Notes: generated from the sequence alone by a model not told the origin. Positions 1-5,186 are shown, counted from the first letter of the stretch. The stretch is DNA of 5,186 nucleotides from Betaproteobacteria bacterium RIFCSPLOWO2_02_FULL_62_17 (GCA_001770355.1 MEQV01000304.1:2479-7664); one strand, 5' to 3'. Translations and numbers: made by a program.

Positions 1-1848
1 GTTCGAACATTGGCCGTCGTACATTACGACCGTCACGCCCTTCGTCGCCGCATATTTCTCGAGTGTCGTTTCCATTTCGTGCGGTTCGAGTACATCAGTG
101 TTGGGCGGCAATGAACTCCTCGCATAGTCTCCACGTTCCTTGGTGACGATAGCAATACGCACTACACCTTCGGTGGCGAGCAGCGTTGCGAGTTGCGGAA
201 TAGAGCGCGCGGCTACTGGCGTTTGCCCTCCCGTGTTCGCGATGGCGCCGTTGTATAGGATCTTGAACGTCATCGAGACGCCGGTCGCTACGGCGTAGCG
301 GATGTTGAGATAGCTCGAGTGGAAAAGCGACCCGTCGCCGACGTTCTGCACGATATGCGGCCTGTCGGTGTAAGGCGATAGGCCGATCCATGGCAGTCCC
401 TCGCCACCGTATTGCGTTACGGCTTCGATCCGCCGCGTTGGCTCGCTCATCAATGCGGCAAAAATGTGGCAGCCCGGGCTGCCCCAGGCGATTTGTCCCG
501 GCGCAAGCCGCGTGCCAACATTGTGGGGGCAGCCGGAGCAGAAATTGGGCGCCCTTTTGGGATTCTCCGCGACCGTCCGGCTTCTGATAGCGGCAAGCCT
601 CTGCAGATACGTGCGGCCGGGCTGCGGCATGGATAGACGCTCGGCGAGGACCTTGCCGAGCCCCTCGGCGACCACGTCATGGTCCATTCCGCCGTGTATC
701 GGAAAAAGCGGGCGCCCTCGCCAATCGAGCTTCCCGCAGATGCGAACTTTGGTATCGAGATCGCAGAGGATGCGGCCCAGCTGTCTTTCGAGGAAATCGC
801 GCTTCTCCTCGACCACGATGACCTCATCGAGACCGGCCGCGAACTCCTTGATGATTTCCTGCTCGAGGGGACAAACCATGCCGATCTTGAGCAACCGGAT
901 ACCGGCCCGTTGCATCTCAACTTCATCAAAACCCAGTTCGCGCAGCGCCTGAAGCACATCGCTAAACGTCTTGCCGGCAGCCGCGATGCCGATTCGGTCC
1001 CGATGGGACTGAACCACGATGCGATCAAGTCTGTTGGCCCTCGCATAGGCCCGAACGGCCGCGTGGCGTTCGTAGTAAAGAGAGCGCTCGGTCGCTATGT
1101 TCAACACCGGAAAGAATCGAAAATTGACTGTCTTTCGAAACGGCTGACCATCGATCTCGAGCGCGGGCAGCCGGATCTGCGGTCGCTCGGGATCGAGGCG
1201 CACCGACTCGCCGCCGTCGCACAGCGGGCCGACGAGCTTGAGCGACACCCAGCAACCGGAGTAACGGGATAGGGCGACTGCGTGGCGTCCGAACTCGAGG
1301 AACTCGGCGACGCTCCCCGGGTAGAGAACGGGGATCCCCATATGCTCGAAGGACCACTCCTGCTGGTACGGGACAGTCGAGCTCTTTGCTTCGTGGTCCT
1401 CGCCGCTCAGGATGACGACGGCGCCATGCCGGCTGGTACCGGCGAAGTTGCCGTGCTTCATGGCGTCGGTTGCGCGGTCGACGCCCGGTCCCTTGCCGTA
1501 CCAGAATGCGACGACGCCGTCGTAGCGGGAATGCGGGTGCTCGTCGAGCATCTGCGTTCCCATCAGCGAGGTAGCCGCGAGTTCTTCGTTCTGCGCCGGA
1601 ACGTGGCGCACATCGTATTTCTCGAGCAGCGGCGCTGCGCTGCGCAACGCCCCGTCGATGCCGCCGAGCGGCGAGCCGGGATAGCCGGTTACAAAAGTGC
1701 CGGTGCGCAGGCCGGTACGCGCATCGTGGCGTTTCTGGTCGAGCATGAGGCGAACCAGCGCCTGCGTGCCGCTCAGGAACACCTCTCCGCGCTCGAGCTC
1801 GTAGCGATCGTCGAGCGGACGCGCGGCGGCGCCTTCCAGCTTATTCAT
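1..1848 (-). CDS. Indolepyruvate:ferredoxin oxidoreductase-family protein, N-terminal 616 residues (3' end beyond left edge)
   Basis: Members of this family oxidatively decarboxylate 2-oxoacids (classically aryl-pyruvates) to acyl-CoA in the cytoplasm, using thiamine diphosphate (TPP) and iron-sulfur clusters. The frame is open from the ATG at 1848 to the window edge with no frameshift. Seen in order: a pyruvate-oxidoreductase-like N-terminal domain with GYPGSPLGG at about residues 55-63 and NEE at 87-89; a middle domain at about 270-400; and a TPP domain at about 430-612. That last domain has CSGCPHN (C437, C440), GCH (C460) and a TPP motif with GDG at 504-506 and the paired Asn at 533, exactly 26 residues later, followed by TGGQ. 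C437, C440, C460 and C614 fit a four-cysteine [4Fe-4S] site. Fused bacterial members are usually about 1,100-1,200 residues and carry a C-terminal gamma (IorB-like) domain, so roughly half is visible. Its ATG overlaps the regulator stop (ATGA), and no strong Shine-Dalgarno precedes it, so translational coupling is likely. The substrate cannot be told from sequence. Confidence 0.9.
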   Translation of the reverse strand, partial: MNKLEGAAARPLDDRYELERGEVFLSGTQALVRLMLDQKRHDARTGLRTGTFVTGYPGSPLGGIDGALRSAAPLLEKYDVRHVPAQNEELAATSLMGTQMLDEHPHSRYDGVVAFWYGKGPGVDRATDAMKHGNFAGTSRHGAVVILSGEDHEAKSSTVPYQQEWSFEHMGIPVLYPGSVAEFLEFGRHAVALSRYSGCWVSLKLVGPLCDGGESVRLDPERPQIRLPALEIDGQPFRKTVNFRFFPVLNIATERSLYYERHAAVRAYARANRLDRIVVQSHRDRIGIAAAGKTFSDVLQALRELGFDEVEMQRAGIRLLKIGMVCPLEQEIIKEFAAGLDEVIVVEEKRDFLERQLGRILCDLDTKVRICGKLDWRGRPLFPIHGGMDHDVVAEGLGKVLAERLSMPQPGRTYLQRLAAIRSRTVAENPKRAPNFCSGCPHNVGTRLAPGQIAWGSPGCHIFAALMSEPTRRIEAVTQYGGEGLPWIGLSPYTDRPHIVQNVGDGSLFHSSYLNIRYAVATGVSMTFKILYNGAIANTGGQTPVAARSIPQLATLLATEGVVRIAIVTKERGDYARSSLPPNTDVLEPHEMETTLEKYAATKGVTVVMYDGQCSN

Positions 1849-2615
1849 TGCGTCGGGAGCGTCGTGCTGCCTGCCGTAACCATCTCCAACACGAGCTGCA
1901 CTGCGCCGGTGCCCTTCTTGTTGTCCGGTAGATTGGCAAGCAGCGTGAGCGCTGTTTGTGCGAGGTGCTGGGCGAGCAGACGCGTTGCCCAAGCCACTTT
2001 CCTCGCCTTGCAAGCGGACACGAGTTCGACGTGGGCGGCGGTCCGATTCACCCACCAGTGCGGCTCCTGGGTGGTGTAGAGGTATTGGAAACGGGTGCTC
2101 TGCTCGTTGGCCTGCATGATGCGGCGCAGCAGGCCTTCCCCGCACAGCCCGACCAAGCGGCTGTGAAAATCGCGATGCTCGCGCAGCCACAGGTTGAAAT
2201 CGAGCCGGCACTCGTCGGTGGTCATACGCGCCAAGCTCCTGTCCAGCCCCTCGAATTCAACTTCGGTCATTTTGGGGACTGAGAGAGCGATGCCGGCGGA
2301 TTCGAGCAGGATGCGCGTGACATAGATGGCTTCAAGCTCTTCCACCGCCAAAGCACGCACGCGGGCGCGGTTGTTTGGCCGCGCGTCCAGCAGTCCCTCG
2401 TTCTGCAACATGCGCATGGCCTCGCGCACGGGCGTGCGGCTGACGCCAAGATCGCGCGCGAGACCCGCCTGCGAGACCACCCTATCGGGGGGCAACTTTC
2501 CGTCGACGATCAGCGTGCGCAGGTAGGTGTGGATGTCGTACGCACCCGAGCGTTTCTTTAGGACTACATCCAGACCGTTTGCATGTTCGGGGACGGGAAT
2601 TGACACTTTATCCAT
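1845..2615 (-). CDS. GntR-family transcriptional regulator, FCD (FadR C-terminal domain) subfamily
   Basis: This is a complete 256-residue cytoplasmic DNA-binding protein of usual family length. An N-terminal winged helix-turn-helix spans about residues 22-87; its core at 47-75 includes SQAGLARDLGVSRTPVREAM and then LQNEGLL, the GntR signature. An all-helical FCD effector domain follows at about 93-222. Metal-site histidines are visible at H151 (in DFH), H195 and H217. The position four residues before H151, usually Asp, is H147, so the metal or ligand site may differ from the standard one. The start ATG is supported by an in-frame TAG six codons upstream. No good Shine-Dalgarno is seen, only a weak AGAAG about 12 nt before the ATG. 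The gene is divergent from the receptor/monooxygenase group and overlaps the oxidoreductase by 4 bp. It probably represses both groups and responds to a carboxylate or CoA intermediate; that role is inferred. Confidence 0.95.
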   Translation of the reverse strand: MDKVSIPVPEHANGLDVVLKKRSGAYDIHTYLRTLIVDGKLPPDRVVSQAGLARDLGVSRTPVREAMRMLQNEGLLDARPNNRARVRALAVEELEAIYVTRILLESAGIALSVPKMTEVEFEGLDRSLARMTTDECRLDFNLWLREHRDFHSRLVGLCGEGLLRRIMQANEQSTRFQYLYTTQEPHWWVNRTAAHVELVSACKARKVAWATRLLAQHLAQTALTLLANLPDNKKGTGAVQLVLEMVTAGSTTLPTQ

Positions 2616-2620
2616 TATTT

Positions 2621-2631
2621 GAAGCTGCTTC
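2621..2631. repeat. Perfect 11-bp palindrome upstream of the GntR gene
   Basis: GAAGC-T-GCTTC is perfectly symmetrical around 2626 and lies 5 bp upstream of the regulator ATG, next to the TATAAC at 2640-2635. It could be an autoregulatory operator or a short hairpin in the 5' leader. It does not share half-sites with the operator candidate at 2718-2732, so the two may not bind the same protein. Confidence 0.35.
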
Positions 2632-2705
2632 TAAGTTATAACGCTTTTTCGCACCTCTCTTGCGGTCAAACTATGCCACATGGCGAGTCCAATGTGTATC
2701 CACTG

Positions 2706-2735
2706 TTGACTCCGTAAATACTCGTAGTGTATCGT
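2706..2735 (+). promoter_or_regulatory. Candidate sigma70-type promoter for the rightward genes
   Basis: TTGACT (2706-2711) and TATCGT (2730-2735) are separated by 18 bp. The -35 box matches consensus at five of six positions; the -10 box keeps the TA start and final T. Transcription would begin near 2742 and leave about 35 nt before the GTG at 2777. That leader could fold through CTCGG (2741-2745) and CCGAG (2752-2756) around a 6-nt loop. Prediction from motif only. Confidence 0.5.
2718..2732. promoter_or_regulatory. Candidate GntR operator, 15-bp near-palindrome
   Basis: ATACtCgtaGtGTAT is an inverted repeat with half-sites ATACnC and GnGTAT around a 3-bp centre at 2724-2726; five of the six half-site pairs are complementary. 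It covers part of the spacer and the first bases of the -10 box at 2706-2735, where a bound dimer would block RNA polymerase. FadR-type GntR proteins often bind short palindromes with TnGTATACnA-like cores, which this resembles. Assignment to the adjacent regulator is inference from position. Confidence 0.45.
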
Positions 2736-3175
2736 CTTTTCTCGGCGAGGACCGAGGCCAGGGGACAAAGGACGGAGTGGCAAAATTGCTCGAACATGAA
2801 GCGAAGACGCTTCTCACCGCGGCAGTCATGGCAACTCCGAACGGCGTCCTCAACTGCCCGGAGAAGGCCGTAAGAGCATCAAACAGCCTCGGTTATCCAG
2901 TTGCTCTCAAGGCGCGGATTTCTGCTGGCCAACGGGGTAAGGCGGGCGGCGTTCTGTTCGCGGAGACGATTGCGGAGATTGCGTCGAAATATAATCACCT
3001 GATCGGTAAAACTGTAGACAGTTTTCCAGTCGCCGAGCTACTTATTGAACGTGAAATAGAAATCCTCGGCTCGCCTTTGCGAATCCATGATGGGCCGCCC
3101 GCTGACCGGCATGGTCATGAAGACCGGCAAGCAAACGAGTTGAACGATCCCGCGGCGAAAGCGAGAAATAGACCG

Positions 3176-3193
3176 TCGCCGAGTCCTCGGCGA
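3176..3193. repeat. Inverted repeat / potential mRNA hairpin before the receptor gene
   Basis: Perfect 8-bp arms TCGCCGAG (3176-3183) and CTCGGCGA (3186-3193) are separated by 2 nt, so as RNA it would form a GC-rich stem of about 7 pairs with a 4-nt loop. It ends 7 nt before the AGGAGG of the receptor gene. No T-run follows, so an intrinsic terminator is unlikely. It may be a stabilising or attenuating mRNA structure, or a protein-binding site. Confidence 0.45.
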
Positions 3194-3200
3194 GCGAACA

Positions 3201-3206
3201 AGGAGG
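3201..3206 (+). promoter_or_regulatory. Strong ribosome binding site of the receptor gene
   Basis: AGGAGG lies 9 nt before the ATG at 3216. It fixes that start over the in-frame ATG at 3228 and lies inside the tail of the decayed ATP-grasp frame, so the receptor does not depend on translation of that frame. Confidence 0.75.
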
Positions 3207-3215
3207 AGACAAAAC

Positions 3216-4202
3216 ATGGCTGAGAGCATGCACCGATTGCGCGCCGGAATCCTGGTATCCGGATTGGTGACTTGTATTGGTCTCGCAGAGGCGCAGATCT
3301 TCCCGTCGAAGCCGATCAGAGTGATCACGGAATTCGGCGCCGGCACGGGTGGCGACATCTTCCTGCGGGCGGTCGCCGTGCCAATGGGCCAAGCCCTGGG
3401 CCAAGCGCTCGTTGTCGAGAATCGGCCTGGTGCTGCCGGCATCCTCGCTGCCGAGGCCGTGGTACGCGCGCCGGCCGATGGGTACACGCTCGGGGTCATG
3501 TCGCCCAATGCGCTGGTGACGAGAAGGGTCTTGGCACGGGCCGGCTCCCCGGTCGACGTGCTGAAGGACCTCACACCCATCGCCGCGATGGGCGAAGCCG
3601 TGATGCTGGTCATAGTTCAGCACGGCGGACCGTTCAAGTCGATGAAGGAGTTGATCGAGTACGCCAGGGCTAATCCCGGCAAGCTAAGCTACGGCTCCTC
3701 GGGATTCGGCTCGATCCACCATCTGGCGCAGGAGCAGGTCGCGATGTTGAGCGGCGCGAATCTCCTGCACATTCCGTACAAGACGGGGTCCGATTCGGTC
3801 GCTGCGTTAGTCGCCGGACAAGTTCCAGTCACCTACGCGATTCTTGGCTCGCTCGGACCTCAGCTGCGCGCGGGGAAAGTGGTGCCGCTTGCCCGGGTGG
3901 GCGCCACCCGGCTCGAGAGCATGCCGCAGGTCCCGGCACTTTCCGAGCTGGTGCCAGGATTCGAGACGCCTCCCGCTTGGCAAGGCATATTCGGACCGGC
4001 GGGGTTGCCGCAACCTTTGCTGCGGCGGATTCATGCCGAGGCCATTAGTGCCCTGACGTCGCCTGCCATTCGCACGAAGATGGCCGACATCGGATTCGAC
4101 CTCATCACCGATACGCCTGAGGAATTCTCAGCGAGGATCAGCAGGCAGATCGAGCTCGTGTCGAGGATAGTCCGCACCGCGAAGATCAAGCCGATAGAGT
4201 GA
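3216..4202 (+). CDS. Bug/TctC-family tripartite tricarboxylate transporter substrate-binding protein
   Basis: This is a complete 328-residue periplasmic solute receptor of normal family length (about 320-330). Residues 1-26 form a Sec signal peptide: charged start with R7 and R9, a hydrophobic stretch at 10-24 and an AEA cleavage site before Q27. C20 is preceded by Thr, which does not fit a lipobox. The mature protein opens with PSKPIRVI (30-37) and shows the ligand-loop FGAGTGGD (40-47), VVENRPGAAG (66-75), PADGYTL (86-92), YGSSGFGS (159-166) and HIPYKTG (185-191), all hallmarks of the Bug family. Such proteins bind carboxylates and hand them to TctA/TctB membrane subunits, but no TctA or TctB is in the window. 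Solo Bug genes are common in Burkholderiales and often lie beside the catabolic genes for their ligand, so an aromatic or short-chain carboxylate is a reasonable guess. The ligand itself is unknown. Confidence 0.95.
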   Translation: MAESMHRLRAGILVSGLVTCIGLAEAQIFPSKPIRVITEFGAGTGGDIFLRAVAVPMGQALGQALVVENRPGAAGILAAEAVVRAPADGYTLGVMSPNALVTRRVLARAGSPVDVLKDLTPIAAMGEAVMLVIVQHGGPFKSMKELIEYARANPGKLSYGSSGFGSIHHLAQEQVAMLSGANLLHIPYKTGSDSVAALVAGQVPVTYAILGSLGPQLRAGKVVPLARVGATRLESMPQVPALSELVPGFETPPAWQGIFGPAGLPQPLLRRIHAEAISALTSPAIRTKMADIGFDLITDTPEEFSARISRQIELVSRIVRTAKIKPIE

Positions 4203-4222
4203 AGCCCCGCAGAGAACGCGAT

Positions 4223-4229
4223 GGAGGAG
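4223..4229 (+). promoter_or_regulatory. Strong ribosome binding site for the TTG-started 29-codon ORF
   Basis: GGAGGAG ends 5 nt before the TTG at 4235. A near-ideal Shine-Dalgarno at near-ideal distance is the main reason to accept a TTG start for such a short frame. It lies about 20 bp after the receptor stop codon. Confidence 0.55.
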
Positions 4230-4234
4230 CATTT

Positions 4235-4324
4235 TTGAAAGCAGACGTCGCAATCGTCGGCGCAGGCCTTGCGTGCTTCGCCGGCGAGGTGCTGGTCGAG
4301 CGCCTGCTCGAAGGTCACTTATGA
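4235..4324 (+). CDS. 29-residue ORF with a dinucleotide-binding fingerprint; probable oxidoreductase remnant or coupled leader peptide
   Basis: It starts at TTG behind GGAGGAG and ends with a TGA overlapping the monooxygenase ATG (ATGA, 4321-4324). Residues 3-12, ADVAIVGAGL, match the first beta strand and glycine loop of an FAD- or NAD(P)-binding Rossmann fold. From about residue 14 the sequence changes to CFAGEVLVERLLEGHL, which does not continue that fold and could be the C-terminus of the same or another protein. The simplest reading is an in-frame deletion that joined the first residues of a flavoprotein to its end. At 29 residues it cannot bind a dinucleotide alone. Alternatively it is a leader peptide whose translation delivers ribosomes to the monooxygenase start. 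It is not a frameshifted start of the monooxygenase, which has its own complete N-terminal fingerprint. Confidence 0.45.
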   Translation: MKADVAIVGAGLACFAGEVLVERLLEGHL

Positions 4325-5186
4325 AGATTGCGATTATCGGTGCAGGGCCCGCAGGGCTTTACCTTTCGTACCTTGTCAAACGGCAGAATCCGCGAGCCGA
4401 CGTGCGGGTGTTCGAGCAGAACCCGCCGGATGCCACGTTTGGCTTTGGCGTGGTGTTTTCGGACCGCGCCCTCGAATTTCTGCGCGAGGATGATCCGGAA
4501 ACGTACGAGGGTATTACCCCGGCGATGGAGTCGTGGTCCGACATGACGCTGGACTTGGAGGGTCGCGTGATCCGCATCGACGGTGTTGGCTTCTCCGCGA
4601 TCGGCCGGCTGGAGCTATTGCAGCTCCTGCAGGCACGAACTCGCGCGGCGGGTATCGCGGTCGAATATGAGCGTGCCATCAATACGACGGAGGAACTTCG
4701 CCATGCCGACTTGGTCGTCGGCGCGGACGGCGTCAATTCTCTTGTCCGGCAAACATACGAGGAACAGTTCGGCGCGAGCGTCGATTTTCTAAACAACCGC
4801 TTCGCGTGGTTCGGGACCACCAAGCGCTTTGAAACGCTGACGCAGACGTTCAGAAGCAACCGGCACGGTTCGTTCAACGCCCATCACTACCGCTATTCGC
4901 CAACCATGAGCACCTTCATCGTCGAGACGGACGAGGCGACTTGGCGGAGTGCCCAATTCGAATCCATGGAGGCGGACGCGACTCGCGGCTATCTGGAGAA
5001 GGTGTTCGCCGACGTGCTCGACGGGCATCCGCTCGTGTCGAATAGGTCTGTCTGGCGACGTTTCCCGAAGGTGAAGAATGAACGCTGGTCGGCAGCCAAT
5101 GCCGTTCTTCTCGGCGATGCCCTGCATACCGCCCACTTCTCCATTGGATCGGGCACGCGTCTCGCGATGGAAGACGCCATTGCACT
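4321..5186 (+). CDS. FAD-dependent aryl-CoA monooxygenase (salicylyl-CoA 5-hydroxylase / 2-aminobenzoyl-CoA monooxygenase type), N-terminal 288 residues (3' end beyond right edge)
   Basis: Group A flavin monooxygenases hydroxylate an aromatic ring with O2 and NAD(P)H; this subgroup acts on CoA thioesters in the cytoplasm. Visible in order: the FAD-ADP fingerprint GAGPAG (7-12) with the ribose-binding Glu at 32; FGFGVVFSDRALEFL (40-54), typical of the salicylyl-CoA hydroxylase group; FSAIGRLELLQLLQ (91-104); the GADGVNSLVR motif (134-143), where both FAD and NAD(P)H bind; and the second FAD motif, LLGDALHTAHFSIGSG (263-278), with D266. The ATG follows GAAGGT (4310-4315) at 5 nt and overlaps the preceding short ORF by 4 bp. 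Some relatives have about 390 residues and end after the hydroxylase domain. Others (about 770-790) carry a C-terminal Old Yellow Enzyme-like reductase domain. The window ends before this can be decided, so the exact aryl-CoA substrate and a gene name are not assigned. Confidence 0.88.
   Translation, partial: MKIAIIGAGPAGLYLSYLVKRQNPRADVRVFEQNPPDATFGFGVVFSDRALEFLREDDPETYEGITPAMESWSDMTLDLEGRVIRIDGVGFSAIGRLELLQLLQARTRAAGIAVEYERAINTTEELRHADLVVGADGVNSLVRQTYEEQFGASVDFLNNRFAWFGTTKRFETLTQTFRSNRHGSFNAHHYRYSPTMSTFIVETDEATWRSAQFESMEADATRGYLEKVFADVLDGHPLVSNRSVWRRFPKVKNERWSAANAVLLGDALHTAHFSIGSGTRLAMEDAIA

Larger units (their letters stand above)
2616..2776. promoter_or_regulatory. Divergent intergenic control region
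   Basis: This 161-bp stretch separates the leftward regulator from the rightward genes and is more AT-rich than the coding DNA around it. It holds a rightward promoter candidate (2706-2735), a near-palindromic operator candidate (2718-2732), a perfect 11-bp palindrome GAAGCTGCTTC (2621-2631) just upstream of the regulator start, and GTTATAAC (2635-2642), which gives a leftward -10-like TATAAC. A leftward TTGACC lies at 2669-2664, but 23 bp from TATAAC is too far for a standard promoter, so the leftward promoter is unresolved. A reading frame is open across part of this region from a TTG at 2660, but its translation resembles nothing I recognise before 2777. Confidence 0.75.
2777..3223 (+). 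pseudogene. Truncated ATP-grasp acyl-CoA ligase (SucC-like) beta-subunit remnant
   Basis: The frame gives 148 residues from a GTG preceded by AAAGGA (2767-2772). Residues 1-96 align by eye with the N-terminus of succinyl-CoA ligase beta subunits: LLEHEAKTLL (4-13), then GYPVALKA (39-46) with the ATP-contacting Lys at 45, then a nucleotide-loop-like GQRGKAGGV (51-59), LIGK (75-78) and LLIERE (88-93). Similarity stops near 3064. The remaining ~50 residues are rich in Arg, Pro, Asp and His, look like out-of-frame DNA and match nothing I know. Intact family members have about 390 residues, so the Mg2+-binding half of the ATP-grasp fold and the CoA-ligase domain are missing. It cannot act as a ligase alone. 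The other frames after 3064 do not restore the family sequence, so this looks like a deletion and not a single frameshift. The stop overlaps the receptor start by 8 bp. A TTG at 2660 is an unlikely alternative start, because homology begins at the GTG. Confidence 0.7.

Noticed and set aside
450..1046. A 198-codon open frame on the - strand
   Set aside because: It is on the same strand as the oxidoreductase but in another frame. The oxidoreductase frame is continuous here with its C437/C440 motif, so this is neither a separate gene nor evidence of a frameshift.
679..1272. A 197-codon open frame on the + strand
   Set aside because: It is antisense to the middle and TPP domains of the oxidoreductase and has no motif of its own; a shadow of strongly biased third positions.
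1282..2079. A 265-codon open frame on the + strand
   Set aside because: It lies antisense to the oxidoreductase and regulator genes, which have clear family motifs. Its translation shows no recognisable motif, and it crosses the junction of two real genes; a GC-rich shadow frame.
2635..2669. A leftward sigma70 promoter made of TTGACC and TATAAC
   Set aside because: The 23-bp spacing is far from the usual 16-19 bp, so I do not call it as a promoter; either element might work with another partner.
3038..3623. Two overlapping ~190-codon frames on the - strand
   Set aside because: They are antisense to the start of the receptor gene, whose signal peptide and Bug motifs are clear; low-complexity translations without family features.
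4203..4234. A possible terminator after the receptor gene
   Set aside because: There is no stem followed by a T-run; the TTTTT at 4232-4236 follows the ribosome site and not a hairpin.
4221..4238. A five-codon frame starting with ATG that contains the ribosome site of the 29-residue ORF
   Set aside because: The ATG has no Shine-Dalgarno of its own and the frame ends at once; it is explained by the GGAGGAG sequence.
4359..4877. A 172-codon open frame on the - strand
   Set aside because: Antisense to the monooxygenase, whose FAD motifs are in the + frame; the translation is Ser/Arg-rich and unrecognisable.

Overview
The window looks like a catabolic locus of a high-GC proteobacterium, most likely a betaproteobacterium of the order Burkholderiales. 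The main pointer is the solo Bug/TctC-type periplasmic binding protein beside a GntR/FCD regulator and CoA-thioester aromatic enzymes, a common arrangement in that group. This placement rests on family knowledge and not on a search.

Layout. Two gene groups diverge from a 161-bp intergenic region (2616-2776). The leftward group is a GntR-family FCD-type regulator (2615-1845) followed, with a 4-bp ATGA overlap, by a large indolepyruvate:ferredoxin oxidoreductase-family enzyme (1848 to the left edge). Its first 616 residues are visible and its C-terminal part lies outside the window. The rightward group begins with what appears to be the eroded N-terminal quarter of a SucC-like ATP-grasp acyl-CoA ligase beta subunit (2777-3223). 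This runs 8 bp into a complete Bug/TctC solute receptor (3216-4202). Next comes a 29-codon peptide ORF with a dinucleotide-binding fingerprint (TTG start at 4235). It overlaps by 4 bp an FAD monooxygenase of the salicylyl-CoA/2-aminobenzoyl-CoA hydroxylase type (4321 to the right edge; 288 residues visible).

How the parts may work together (inference). The oxidoreductase would turn an aryl-pyruvate or related 2-oxoacid into an acyl-CoA, the receptor would bind a carboxylate in the periplasm, and the monooxygenase would hydroxylate an aryl-CoA. A GntR/FCD repressor would sense a carboxylate or CoA intermediate. A candidate sigma70-type promoter for the rightward genes (2706-2735) has a 15-bp near-palindrome (ATACtCgtaGtGTAT) covering its spacer and -10 box, a plausible operator for that regulator.

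The most unusual content is the pair of short reading frames that look like gene remnants (2777-3223 and 4235-4324). Each keeps a recognisable ribosome binding site and a stop codon overlapping the next start. I see no RNA genes, insertion sequences, CRISPR arrays or clear terminators.
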